Positions 32,005 to 40,683 of a stretch of DNA of 64,000 nt are shown one piece after another. The DNA lies in the NCBI GenBank assembly GCA_040080215.1, contig JBEBIT010000003.1, forward strand, positions 1-64,000. Reading direction: 5' to 3'. This DNA is from CAIUGU01 sp040080215. Its GTDB lineage: Bacteria > Pseudomonadota > Gammaproteobacteria > Steroidobacterales > Steroidobacteraceae. The notes under the pieces were generated by a model, which saw nothing but the letters and a program-made list of their open reading frames with translations, was not told the origin of the DNA and searched no databases. A program made the translations under genes and the position numbers. Numbering within the stretch: the first letter of the stretch is position 1; every line of letters begins with the position of its first letter.

Positions 32005-33591
32005 ATGCATACCTTCCTTCGATACGCCTTCGCACTTTTCGGCGGCCTGTCCCTGACTGCGCAGGCTGCGGAGGACCCGTGCGCCGTCCTTGCAGCGACA
32101 GCGATGCCTGCCCTGCAGGTCACAAGCGCGCTGCTTGTTCCCGCAGGGTCATTCTCGCCGCCGAGCGCACAAGTACCTGCCAATCCGTCGCCGCAGGCGG
32201 TGAGGCAGGCGCAGGAACGCGCAGAGTTGTTCCGCGGTCTTCCGGCGTTCTGCAGGGTGACCGCGCGCGTGACCACCAGCGCCTCGTCCAGCATCAATAT
32301 CGATATATGGCTGCCGCAGACCAGCTGGAACGGCAAGTACCTCGTCAACGGCTACGCGTTCTTCGGCAACAAGCTCAATCCGGTGCCGCTTGCGACCGTA
32401 CTCAAGCAGGGTTATGCGACCGCAACCACCGATAACGGCTTGCCGGAGTCGGCAACCATCTTTGACGGCAGCTTCCTGCGCGGCCAACCCGAGCGTGTTA
32501 CCGACTGGGGCGAGCGGGCCTGGCACGAGACCGTCGTGAAGTCGAAGGCATTGATCGCTGCGTACTACGGCAAGCCGGCGACGCAGTCCTACTTCAACGG
32601 GGCAGGCGGTGCAGGACGGCAGGGACTGATGGCGATCCAGCGCTATCCGGAGGATTTCGACGGCGTGGTCGTGGGCGGCATCGCGGCGGACCCGAGCCAC
32701 TTCGCACTGGCAAACCTGTGGGCGTGGCTCGTCGTACAGAAGCAAGCGGGCGGCGACTTTCCAGAGGCGAAGCTCGCACTCCTGCATCGAGCCGCAGTCA
32801 GTGCGTGCGACGCGAACGATGGTGTGCGAGATGGACTCATCAGTGATCCGGAGCACTGCAGCTTTGATCCACGCGCAATACAGTGCAAGGAGACCGACGG
32901 CGCTGACTGCCTGAAGGCAGGACAAGCGGCCGCAGCCAGCGAGCTCTACGCGCCGATCAAGCATGCGCGCACCGGTCGTCGCCTGTTCGGGCCCTTGATG
33001 CCGGGTGGCGAGCTTGGATGGACGGGGGTCACGGGTCCGCAGCCCGCCGCCTATGCGCTGGAGTTCTTCCGCTCGATCGTCTTCCAGGATTCGAACTGGG
33101 ATCCGCGCACACTCAATCTCGATGCCGACGTGGAGCGTGCCGAGGCGGTGCCTCCCGGCGTGAACGCGGTGGACCCGGACTTGTCCCGCTACTTCGCCCG
33201 TGGCGGCAAGCTGCTGATGTATGGCGGCTGGGGCGACACGGCGATCAATCCGGGCGCCGAGACAGACTACTACCGCAGTGTCGTGCGCAGGCTGGGCGAT
33301 GCAGCTGCGAGCAAGAGCATGCGTCTCTACATGATGCCGATGATGGGCCACTTCCTCGGCGGCACGGCCGACTATGCCTACCAGCTCAACACGCAGGACG
33401 TGATGGAGTCGTGGGTGGAACGTGGCGAGACGCCGCAAACGCTGACGGCCTCGTTGCGCATTTCCGCAGCCGCGCCCGCGCCAAGAGACGTCCTGCTGTG
33501 TCCCTATCCCCGTGTGGCTTACTACAAGGGTAAGGACGACACGAACATGCTTCCCCAGGCCGGCATGTTCGAATGCCGCATGCCACAGTGA
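32005..33591 (+). CDS. Tannase/feruloyl esterase-like protein lacking catalytic serine
   Basis: A 528-residue exported protein of the tannase family (signal peptide FLRYAFALFGGLSLTAQA). Family marks: ITARVTTS-like DIWLPQTSWNGKYLVNG, GLMAIQRYPEDFDGVVVGG, and a C-terminal DVMESWVERGETP. In active members the nucleophile motif is GCS-x-GGRQ; here residues 199-206 read GAGGAGRQ, so the cysteine is alanine 200 and the serine is glycine 201. The second cysteine of the CS-D-HC motif, next to the catalytic histidine, is also gone: MGHF at 447-450 (H449, F450). The aspartate (GWGD, D411) remains. This points to an inactive or repurposed member. The alternative ATG at 31981 adds eight residues. Confidence 0.9.
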   Translation: MHTFLRYAFALFGGLSLTAQAAEDPCAVLAATAMPALQVTSALLVPAGSFSPPSAQVPANPSPQAVRQAQERAELFRGLPAFCRVTARVTTSASSSINIDIWLPQTSWNGKYLVNGYAFFGNKLNPVPLATVLKQGYATATTDNGLPESATIFDGSFLRGQPERVTDWGERAWHETVVKSKALIAAYYGKPATQSYFNGAGGAGRQGLMAIQRYPEDFDGVVVGGIAADPSHFALANLWAWLVVQKQAGGDFPEAKLALLHRAAVSACDANDGVRDGLISDPEHCSFDPRAIQCKETDGADCLKAGQAAAASELYAPIKHARTGRRLFGPLMPGGELGWTGVTGPQPAAYALEFFRSIVFQDSNWDPRTLNLDADVERAEAVPPGVNAVDPDLSRYFARGGKLLMYGGWGDTAINPGAETDYYRSVVRRLGDAAASKSMRLYMMPMMGHFLGGTADYAYQLNTQDVMESWVERGETPQTLTASLRISAAAPAPRDVLLCPYPRVAYYKGKDDTNMLPQAGMFECRMPQ

Positions 33592-33620
33592 ACTCGAGTG
33601 TCAGGTGAGGAGAGAACAGG

Positions 33621-35063
33621 ATGACTGAGGCCCAGGAAAGGGAAGGCACCGAGGCGGCGGGCGTCGCGCTCTCTCGCCGTACCCTGCTGCTCGGCGCAGC
33701 AACAGCAGGAACCCTGCTGGTCCTTGCAGGTGCCGACGCAGCGGTCCCCGCGCAGCCAACCCCCGCCGTGCAACGCGTCGCGACGAAGAACGCGGGTCGA
33801 CGCTTTCGGGCCTATGTGCAGTCAGCGGGGCAATCAAATCTGGAGACGCTCAGGCTGTTGCCGATCCAGCCGCGACAAGTCGTGATTCGCACGGAAGCCT
33901 ATGCGCCCTGCTATACGCAGGTGAGCCAGGGGGGCGACCTGCTGCCGCCGTTGACCGGTGGCATCTTCGGGACGATGCCACCGGAGCTCGGCGGCCCGGC
34001 CCCTGGCAGTGCTCCCGCTGCAGTCGCACCCAATCCGAACATCGAAGGCCACCTTGGTGTCGGCATCGTCGAGGAGGTAGGCCCGCAAGTGCAGCGGTTG
34101 CAGGTAGGTGATCGCGTCATCGTCGGCGTGACATCGCACTGTGGCAATTGCTACATGTGCCTGCAGGACCGGCCCGATCAGTGCCTGATGACCTTCGGCG
34201 CCACGTTCGCCCCCATCGCGGAGCGCCTTGATGGCACGCCGATCGGCGCGGCGCTCGGTATCGGCGGCGCCAGCGAGCTGATGGTGACGGACGAGGAATA
34301 CTGCGTGCCGGTTTTCAGCAGCCTGTCACCCGCGGAGTTGTCACTGCTAGGGGATACCGCAGCGACGGGACTCGCCGCGCCGCTCTCGTTGATGAAGGTA
34401 GAAGCGGGATCGGATGTCGTGATCCTGGGTGCGGGTGCGATCGGACTCGCAGCTGTCCAGGCCGCGAAGCTGGTCGGGGCCGGACAGATAATCGTCTCCG
34501 AGCCGGTCAGTCATCGCCGTGAGCGCGCGCTGAAGCTCGGGGCGACCACAGTGCTCGATCCGAATGAGTTAGGCAACGGACTGGTCGAGCGAGTTCACGA
34601 GCTGACGAAGGGACCGACAGAGCGGGTGTTTGCAGGAGGCAGGCGCTCGAACCCCGGCATCCGCGAGAACCGTGGTGCCGATTTCGTGATCGAGGCTGTC
34701 GGCGTATGCACGCGCCGTCCGAAGGTCGAGATGCCGCCGGACCCGAGCGGCATCCTGCCGATGCAGCAGGCGTTCGAGATGGCGCGTCGCGCCGGCAGCG
34801 TCATGTTCCTCGGGTTCGGCATGCACGGCAACGTGTCGTTCAATGCCAATCGCTTCGCGAACCAGGGACGAATCCTCTACTCGGGCCAGCAGGGCGGCCT
34901 CGCCTTCCGGCGCGACATCCCGCGCTTCATCAAGCTCGTCGAGGCCGGCAAGCTCGACCTCAAGTCGCTGATCACCGCGACGTTCACGCTGGAACAATAC
35001 GGCGATGCGCTGCAGTACCTGGTGGACCGCACCGGGGTCTGCCCGGTGGTGCAGTTCACGTAG
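33621..35063 (+). CDS. Tat-exported zinc-dependent alcohol dehydrogenase
   Basis: A 480-residue medium-chain dehydrogenase with a twin-arginine signal (LSRRTLLLGAATAG) at its N-terminus, rare in this family. The structural zinc cysteines are intact (C174, C177, C180, C188 in CGNCYMCLQDRPDQC). The catalytic zinc ligands appear as C97 and H144, but the usual GHE reads GHLG, so the glutamate is replaced by leucine. The Rossmann site VVILGAGAIGLAAV is present. Exported members would have to carry a pre-bound cofactor since free NAD(P) is absent outside. It follows the tannase-like gene closely (30 bases) and probably shares its operon. Substrate unknown. Confidence 0.88.
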   Translation: MTEAQEREGTEAAGVALSRRTLLLGAATAGTLLVLAGADAAVPAQPTPAVQRVATKNAGRRFRAYVQSAGQSNLETLRLLPIQPRQVVIRTEAYAPCYTQVSQGGDLLPPLTGGIFGTMPPELGGPAPGSAPAAVAPNPNIEGHLGVGIVEEVGPQVQRLQVGDRVIVGVTSHCGNCYMCLQDRPDQCLMTFGATFAPIAERLDGTPIGAALGIGGASELMVTDEEYCVPVFSSLSPAELSLLGDTAATGLAAPLSLMKVEAGSDVVILGAGAIGLAAVQAAKLVGAGQIIVSEPVSHRRERALKLGATTVLDPNELGNGLVERVHELTKGPTERVFAGGRRSNPGIRENRGADFVIEAVGVCTRRPKVEMPPDPSGILPMQQAFEMARRAGSVMFLGFGMHGNVSFNANRFANQGRILYSGQQGGLAFRRDIPRFIKLVEAGKLDLKSLITATFTLEQYGDALQYLVDRTGVCPVVQFT

Positions 35064-35113
35064 GCCAGCATGCCACAAGCGACCCGCAGCACAGCCGCTG
35101 CGGGTCGACCCGG

Positions 35114-37486
35114 TCAGCTTGCGGCGCGCAGCGGTGCGATGGGTTGCAGGCCGAGGGCCTCGCGCAAGACATCCTCCACTCGCTCGCAGAAGACGAACTG
35201 CACATCCTTGCGCACGCTCTCCGGGACGTCTTCCAGGTCCTTGGCGTTGCGCGACGGCAGCAGGATCTTGCGGATACCCGCCCGATGCGCGGCCACCGAC
35301 TTTTCCTTCACGCCGCCAATCGGGAGCACGAGGCCTCGCAGGCTGATCTCGCCAGTCATCGCGACATCGTTGTGGACTTCAATGCCCGTGAGCAGCGACA
35401 CCAGCGACGTGAACATCGAAACGCCTGCGCTTGGCCCGTCCTTCGGGATCGCACCTGCCGGTACGTGCACGTGGATATCGCTGCGGTCGAACAACGTCGG
35501 GTCGATCCCGAGGAATTCAGCCTTCGACTTCACGAGCGACAGCGCCGCCTGCGCGCTTTCCTTCATCACATCGCCGAGCTGGCCCGTGAGGATCAGCTTG
35601 CCGTTGCCCGGCACGCGAGTCGACTCGATGAACAGGATGTCGCCACCGACCGGTGTCCACGCGAGGCCGGTCGCCACGCCGGGAACACTCGTGCGCATCG
35701 CAATCTCGTTCTCGAAGCGAGCCGCGCCCAGGATGCCATGCAGGTCGCCGACGTCGACGGTGCCTGACGTGATCTTGCCCTCCGCGACCCGGACGGCCAC
35801 GTTGCGCAGCACCGATCCGAGCGTCCTCTCCAGGTTGCGCACGCCGGCTTCCCGCGTGTAGTCACGCACTATCTGGCGCAGCGCGGCTGACGTGATGATC
35901 GCCTGCTCGGGCTTGAGTCCGTTCGCGTCGAGCTGGCGCTTCACGAGGTAACGCTTCGCGATCTCGACCTTCTCATCCTCGGTGTAGCCCGTCAGCTCGA
36001 TGATCTCCATGCGGTCGCGCAGCGGCCCCGGAATCGTGTCGAGCATGTTGGCTGTCGCAATGAACATCACCTTCGACAGGTCGAACGGCAAGCCCAGATA
36101 GTTGTCGCGGAACGTGTTGTTCTGTTCGGGGTCGAGCACCTCGAGCATCGCGGACGACGGATCGCCGTGCACGCCCGAGCCCAGCTTGTCGATCTCGTCC
36201 AGCATGATGACCGGATTGCGGGTGCCCGCCTTGCGTACGGCCTGCAGGATGTTGCCCGGCAACGCACCGATGTACGTGCGGCGGTGGCCGCGGATCTCGG
36301 CTTCGTCGTGCACGCCCCCCAAGCTCACGCGTGCGAACTTGAGGCCGACCGCGCGGGCGATGCTCTGGCCGAGCGACGTCTTGCCGACGCCGGGAGGACC
36401 GACGAAGCACAGGATCGGGCTGCGGCCTTCCGGATTCAGCTTGCGCACCGCGAGGTACTCGAGGATGCGGCGCTTCACCTTGTCGATGCCGAAGTGATCG
36501 GCTTCGAGCACCTCACGGGCCTTCTCGATGTCGATGGTCTCGGTATCGAGCTTCGCCCACGGCAGCTGGATCATGAGATCGAGCCACGTGCGCACCATCG
36601 AGTATTCGCCGCTCGCATCGGGCATGCGCTCAAGTCGCTTGAGCTCCTTCTTCGCCTGCTCGAGCGCTTCCTCGGGCAACCCGGCCTTGTCCAGCGCCGC
36701 CTTCAGCTCGGCGAGCTCTTCGGACGAGTTCTCGTCTTCGCCCAGCTGCTTCTGGATCTGCCGCATCTGCTCGCGCAGCAGCGCTTCCTTCTGGCGATCG
36801 TCGATCGCACCGCGAGTCTGTTCTTCGATCTGGCGCTGCAGCCGCATGACTTCGATCCGGTGCGCGAGCAGCTCCGATACGCGGTCGAGGCGCGCGCTCA
36901 GGTCCGTCATTTCAAGGATCTGCTGCTTCTCGGCACCCTTGATGTCCATGAAGCTCGCCACGAGATCGGCGAGCAGGGACGGAGACTCCATGTTCTCGAC
37001 GGCATTGGCGAGTTCGCCCGGGGCCTGCGGCAGCAGGTTGATGGCTTCGCGAGCCTGACGCTTCAGGTTCAGGGTACGCGCTTCGACTTCGCTCGAGGAC
37101 AGCCCGGTCTCGTTCAGGTACTCGACGCGCGCCAGGATGAAGGGCAGGCCCGGCTGGAAGTCGAGCACGCGGAAGCGACGCTCGCCCTGTACGACCAGAT
37201 GATGCGCGCCCTCCTGGGTGACATAGCGCAACACGGTGGCCACGGTGCCGACCTTGTAGAGATCGTCGGGACCCGGCTCGTCGGCCGTGGGGTCCTTCTG
37301 CAGCAGGAAGCCGACCTTGCGCTCGGTGCGCACGGCTTCCTGGGCGCCCGCGACGGTGCGCTCCCGGGCCATTGATACCGGGCTTACGACACCGGGGAAA
37401 AGCACGAGATTGCGTACGGGCAGGATGATCAGCATGTCATCCGACACGATGCTTTTCGTCTGGTCAGTGCTGTGGTTTTCGCTCAC
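35114..37486 (-). CDS. lon: ATP-dependent protease Lon
   Basis: A 790-residue Lon protease of standard length. The N-terminal substrate domain starts with LIILPVRNLVLFPGVV; the AAA domain has Walker A GPPGVGKTS, Walker B IMLDEIDKL; the C-terminal serine protease has the catalytic serine in KDGPSAGVSMF and lysine in GGVKEKSVAAH. Lon degrades misfolded and regulatory proteins in the cytoplasm. The likely start is the GTG at 37486 (VSENHSTDQTKSIV), lying 35 bases after the hsp20 stop; longer frames overlap hsp20. The upstream location of a small heat-shock gene in the same transcript is unusual for the housekeeping Lon. Confidence 0.95.
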   Translation of the reverse strand: MSENHSTDQTKSIVSDDMLIILPVRNLVLFPGVVSPVSMARERTVAGAQEAVRTERKVGFLLQKDPTADEPGPDDLYKVGTVATVLRYVTQEGAHHLVVQGERRFRVLDFQPGLPFILARVEYLNETGLSSSEVEARTLNLKRQAREAINLLPQAPGELANAVENMESPSLLADLVASFMDIKGAEKQQILEMTDLSARLDRVSELLAHRIEVMRLQRQIEEQTRGAIDDRQKEALLREQMRQIQKQLGEDENSSEELAELKAALDKAGLPEEALEQAKKELKRLERMPDASGEYSMVRTWLDLMIQLPWAKLDTETIDIEKAREVLEADHFGIDKVKRRILEYLAVRKLNPEGRSPILCFVGPPGVGKTSLGQSIARAVGLKFARVSLGGVHDEAEIRGHRRTYIGALPGNILQAVRKAGTRNPVIMLDEIDKLGSGVHGDPSSAMLEVLDPEQNNTFRDNYLGLPFDLSKVMFIATANMLDTIPGPLRDRMEIIELTGYTEDEKVEIAKRYLVKRQLDANGLKPEQAIITSAALRQIVRDYTREAGVRNLERTLGSVLRNVAVRVAEGKITSGTVDVGDLHGILGAARFENEIAMRTSVPGVATGLAWTPVGGDILFIESTRVPGNGKLILTGQLGDVMKESAQAALSLVKSKAEFLGIDPTLFDRSDIHVHVPAGAIPKDGPSAGVSMFTSLVSLLTGIEVHNDVAMTGEISLRGLVLPIGGVKEKSVAAHRAGIRKILLPSRNAKDLEDVPESVRKDVQFVFCERVEDVLREALGLQPIAPLRAAS

Positions 37487-37521
37487 GGGTGTTCTCGCTG
37501 CGGTTGCGGTGGTCAAACCCT

Positions 37522-37941
37522 CTATGGGTGTGCAGAAACTTTCCTCAAGTGCAAATGCAGGCAGCCGTTCGCGTACGTCTGTTCCAGGGCCGCGTAAGGA
37601 CCGGGAGGGACCGGTATGCGCCGCTCGAAGCGGCCGCAAGGAATCTCGAGCAGATGGATGACCTGGGTCGACACGGCGGGCAGGCGCCGCAGCGCCGAGA
37701 TCTGCAGTGCCTGCCCATCAAAACTCGCGTGCAGGTTCTCTGGCTCAACGCCAGGCAATGCAACGACGAGTTCGATCCCCGCGTCCGACTCGATGAGATC
37801 CACCGGAGGTTCCCAGACGGATTGGGCATCGCGTGGTGCACCCATGCGAAAGCACTGCTGCGTCTGCCGCTCGGCCTTGTCCAGCAGATCGAACGCATCG
37901 GCCCACAGCCACTCGGGGGTATCCGGTTGACTCATCTCCAC
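37522..37941 (-). CDS. Small heat-shock protein, Hsp20 family
   Basis: A 139-residue alpha-crystallin-like chaperone. The alpha-crystallin domain starts at WEPPVDLIESDAGIELVVALP and ends with ANGCLHLHL; the N-terminal helix EWLWADAFDLLDKAERQ is typical of this sub-family. It would hold unfolding proteins for later refolding or for degradation by Lon, encoded 35 bases downstream. GTG at 37941 and ATG at 37935 are both possible; neither has a good RBS. About 45 bases upstream is the terminator of an older transcription unit. Confidence 0.9.
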   Translation of the reverse strand: MEMSQPDTPEWLWADAFDLLDKAERQTQQCFRMGAPRDAQSVWEPPVDLIESDAGIELVVALPGVEPENLHASFDGQALQISALRRLPAVSTQVIHLLEIPCGRFERRIPVPPGPYAALEQTYANGCLHLHLRKVSAHP

Positions 37942-37984
37942 AGCATTGGGACGAGTCGCGGCCCTTCAATGGAGGGGGCTGCCC

Positions 37985-38017
37985 AAAAAAAGAGCCACAG
38001 GACAAGGCCCGTGGCTC
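37985..38017 (-). terminator. Rho-independent terminator (minus strand)
   Basis: On the minus strand a seven-base stem GAGCCAC/GTGGCTC (37992-37998 with 38011-38017) with a 12-base loop is directly followed by seven T residues. It is one of the clearest intrinsic terminators in the window. It faces the degraded chemoreceptor fragment that ends at 38139, so it probably ended that former gene, and now may stop transcription from the PAP2 gene before hsp20. Confidence 0.85.
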
Positions 38018-38138
38018 GAGTACCCACGTCAGTCGACGAGGGCAAGGGGGGGATCGAGATTGCGATTTCAGTCTATAGAAACGGCATAACCTCAGTCTGT
38101 TCGCCACCCAACGCTGCTTGGCCGACAGACCGTCGCCC

Positions 38139-38352
38139 TCAGAACTCCTGCCACGTTGAATCGTCGCCGCTGGCCTCTGCCACGGGAGCGGGTGATGCGA
38201 AGGGCTTCGGTGCCGGCTTCTGCGCGGCGCGTGGTGGGGTGGGCTCGCCGAGGGTGCCATGAGGACCGCCTTGCTGCCATTGCCGGTCGCCAGGGTTGGT
38301 GCGGACGCGCGAGGCTCCTGCTCGCCGCTGCCTCTTCCACAAGTGCCGCATT
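38139..38352 (-). pseudogene. Degraded 3' end of a methyl-accepting chemotaxis protein gene
   Basis: The reading frame beginning at 38352 encodes NAALVEEAAASRSL, nearly the canonical end of the chemoreceptor signalling domain. A frame change after that point leads to the second frame, ending in a proline/alanine-rich tail (QKPAPKPFASPAPVAE) and the terminal pentapeptide TWQEF, the x-W-x-x-F CheR/CheB docking signal, then TGA at 38139. No upstream chemoreceptor sequence survives between 38353 and the PAP2 stop at 38417. So only about 70 codons remain of a once longer gene, with a frameshift. The 475-base gap 37942-38416 is explained by this remnant plus the terminator; the rest holds nothing I recognise. 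Confidence 0.72.
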
Positions 38353-38416
38353 GCCGCTTATGGAAAAAGCGGATCTCCGTCAGGTTGCTCTTGACCTGGA
38401 TCCAGCCCGATCAACG

Positions 38417-39163
38417 CTATGCCCTTGGCGGGCTTTGCGTCATCTGGCCGGAAGACCGGCGCTCCCGGCGGATCGCGACAAGCAGGCACAACATCGCCCA
38501 AGCGGAGCCGACACACCATCCGGCGAAGACATCTGTTGGCCAATGCACGCCGAGATAGACTCGGCTGATGCCGACAAGCAGGGTCAGCACGATGGCGACG
38601 GCCATGCAGTAAGACCGGACTCGGGGTTGAGTTTGCACATGCGCGAGCAGGGCTCCGAGCGTCAGGTAGACCACTGCCGCGAGCATCGCGTGGCCACTCG
38701 GGAAACTGGTCAGTTGCGCTTCGACCCCGTGAGGGAACAGCTCCGGTCGGGGTCGCAGGAACAACGACTTCAACGCGACGCTAAGAATGCCCCCCACTGA
38801 AACGGAGACCAGTATCAGTCTGGCAACGGCCGGCCTGCCACTGACCCACAGGAAGCCCATCACGACCGCAGACACGAGCCCCACCACGGGCAAGCTGCCC
38901 AGGCTCGTGAGGTCGCGGAAGATTATCTCGAGCCATGCCGGTCCCGCGGGGTGAGTCAGGTCGGCGGCATCGCGGAGTGCCAGCAACACCATCCGGTCGA
39001 AGGCATCCGTCTCGCCTTCCATGACTTCCGAAGCCAGCTTGGAAAAGGCCAGCAGCAGGCCGGACACGAGCAGCAGGAGGAAGAGCACGACGAGGTCGAA
39101 CTGCCGGAGTCGGGACCAGACATGGCGGAGACGGGGGAAGTTGGTCAGGACATCCTGGGGCAT
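38417..39163 (-). CDS. PAP2-family phosphatase
   Basis: A 248-residue membrane phosphatase with about six membrane segments. The three PAP2 motifs are present: KSLFLRPRP, PSGH (in TSFPSGHAML) and SRVYLGVHWPTDV. The active site is on the periplasmic side; likely substrates are undecaprenyl diphosphate or phosphatidate. The ATG at 39163 is preferred since upstream sequence lacks conserved features. The C-terminal end is short. It lies downstream of the flavin oxidoreductase gene on the same strand. Confidence 0.92.
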   Translation of the reverse strand: MPQDVLTNFPRLRHVWSRLRQFDLVVLFLLLLVSGLLLAFSKLASEVMEGETDAFDRMVLLALRDAADLTHPAGPAWLEIIFRDLTSLGSLPVVGLVSAVVMGFLWVSGRPAVARLILVSVSVGGILSVALKSLFLRPRPELFPHGVEAQLTSFPSGHAMLAAVVYLTLGALLAHVQTQPRVRSYCMAVAIVLTLLVGISRVYLGVHWPTDVFAGWCVGSAWAMLCLLVAIRRERRSSGQMTQSPPRA

Positions 39164-39260
39164 GGTCGGGAGTCTACGGTGACAGGCGCGGCCCATGCTG
39201 GACATTCCCCCGCCCCATGCATCACCAAAGCGCATTGCCTCCCGCCTGTCTCGACCCACC

Positions 39261-40268
39261 TCAGCTCAGTCCGAACGCCTTCGCAAGCAATTCGTACGAC
39301 CGCAGTCGCGCCTGCGGGTCATACGTGATTGTCACGACGATGAGTTCCTCGAGATTGAGGGCAGTGGCCATCTGCGTCAGTTCCTCCCGGACCTTGGCCG
39401 GCGTGCCCACGAAATGAGCGGGCCATTCCTGTCCCAGCGAGTCCGGCAGGCCGGCGCTCGCACCCAGCTCTTGGCGAGCCGTTGCGGGAGAGGCCACCGG
39501 CCCCGGCATCCCTTGCCGCAGCCGTCGGCGCAGTAGCTGGACACTGAGTGCCAGCTCTTCCGCCTCCTCCTGGGTGTCCGCACAGACGACACCGACGGCG
39601 ACCATGGCCTCGGGCCGACTGCGATACGCGGAAGGCTGGAAGCGGCTCTGGTACCGCTCGATGGCGTTGCGGGTCGATTCGCCGCTGAAGAAATGCGCAA
39701 ACGCGTAAGGCAGGCCCAGCTGGGCGGCCGCCGAAGAGCTCCACATGCTGGAGCCGAGCAGCCAGAGGTTCGCCCCGGTCAGCGTATTCGCCGGCAACTG
39801 GATGCGACGGAAGGCATGGTCGGACGGGAAGTCCTTGTCGAGCCAGGCGAGCAGTTCAATGAGCTGATCACCGAAATCGTCGGCGATGGGCCCTTCCGTA
39901 CGATCGCGGCGCAGCGCGAAGGATTCGATCGGGCCGCCACCGGGTGCGCGTCCGACACCAAGGTCGATCCTGCCCGGATACATCGCGCTCAGCATGGCGA
40001 AGACTTCCGCCACCTTGTAGGCGCTGTAGTGCGGCAGCATGACCCCGCCCGAGCCGAGACGGATGCGAGTGGTCTCCGCACCCAGCCGCGCGATCAGGAT
40101 TTCGGGCGCGGGGCAGGCGAGCGACGCCATCGAGTGATGTTCCGCTACCCAGTAACGCGTGTAGCCGCAGCGATCAGCGAGGCGCGCAAGCTCCACCGTG
40201 TTCCTGAGCGCATTGCCGGCAGTCTGGCCTTCCGGGATCGGAGCCTGGTCGAGGACGGAAAGTCTCAC
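39261..40268 (-). CDS. LLM-class flavin-dependent oxidoreductase
   Basis: A 335-residue luciferase-like monooxygenase of the YhbW/MsnO8 sub-family. It has the typical start LSVLDQAPIPEGQTAGNAL, YWVAEHHSMASLACPAPEIL, and GSGGVMLPHYSAYKVAE. These TIM-barrel enzymes use FMNH2 to oxygenate small substrates. The start is GTG at 40268. The gene is upstream of PAP2 on the same strand and downstream of the DUF3309 gene. The substrate is not known. Confidence 0.92.
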   Translation of the reverse strand: MRLSVLDQAPIPEGQTAGNALRNTVELARLADRCGYTRYWVAEHHSMASLACPAPEILIARLGAETTRIRLGSGGVMLPHYSAYKVAEVFAMLSAMYPGRIDLGVGRAPGGGPIESFALRRDRTEGPIADDFGDQLIELLAWLDKDFPSDHAFRRIQLPANTLTGANLWLLGSSMWSSSAAAQLGLPYAFAHFFSGESTRNAIERYQSRFQPSAYRSRPEAMVAVGVVCADTQEEAEELALSVQLLRRRLRQGMPGPVASPATARQELGASAGLPDSLGQEWPAHFVGTPAKVREELTQMATALNLEELIVVTITYDPQARLRSYELLAKAFGLS

Positions 40269-40313
40269 GGAAGCGGGGTCCTTGAGGTGGAACTTTCCGT
40301 CATTCTACTGCGA

Positions 40314-40472
40314 TCAGATGCGCCCCATCAGCAACAGCACGATGAGGATGATCACGATCACGCCGAGTCCGCCGGAAGGCCCGTAGCCCCAGTTGCGGCT
40401 GTGCGGCCACGCAGGAAAGGCGCCGATCAGAACCAGGATCAACAGGATCAGCAGGATGGTACCGATGCTCAT
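40314..40472 (-). CDS. DUF3309 family small membrane protein
   Basis: A 52-residue protein with the typical DUF3309 make-up: a hydrophobic N-terminal helix (IGTILLILLILVLIGAFPAWP), a polar turn HSRNWGYGPSGG, and a second hydrophobic helix (LGVIVIILIVLLLMGRI). It is likely a small inner-membrane protein of unknown function, often seen near stress genes. ATG at 40472, with GGGGA upstream. It is transcribed in the same direction as the flavin oxidoreductase. Confidence 0.82.
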   Translation of the reverse strand: MSIGTILLILLILVLIGAFPAWPHSRNWGYGPSGGLGVIVIILIVLLLMGRI

Positions 40473-40683
40473 GGGGGTCCCCTTGTGTAGTTGCAGTCCC
40501 GCCTCGCTTCGTCGCAGCGGACAGGTACGCAACATTGGACCCACGCGGGCAACCGCGCGAGTACCGCCCGGGACGAACCGCTGTAGGACTTGGCTGATAG
40601 ACAGGCGTGCCGGTACATTCCTAGTCTTCGCGCTCGACATTGCCGACCTCGGCATCCGCTATTGCATTCCCCAAGGAGCCAAC

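Noticed and set aside
37942..37975. Possible sigma-32 promoter (TTGAAG and CCCAAT 13 bases apart) before hsp20
   Set aside because: The -10 element would touch the start codon, leaving no leader, and the -35 matches only partly.
38139..38352. A small independent gene of 70 codons
   Set aside because: The C-terminal pentapeptide and the NAALVEE block in another frame are better explained by a chemoreceptor remnant.
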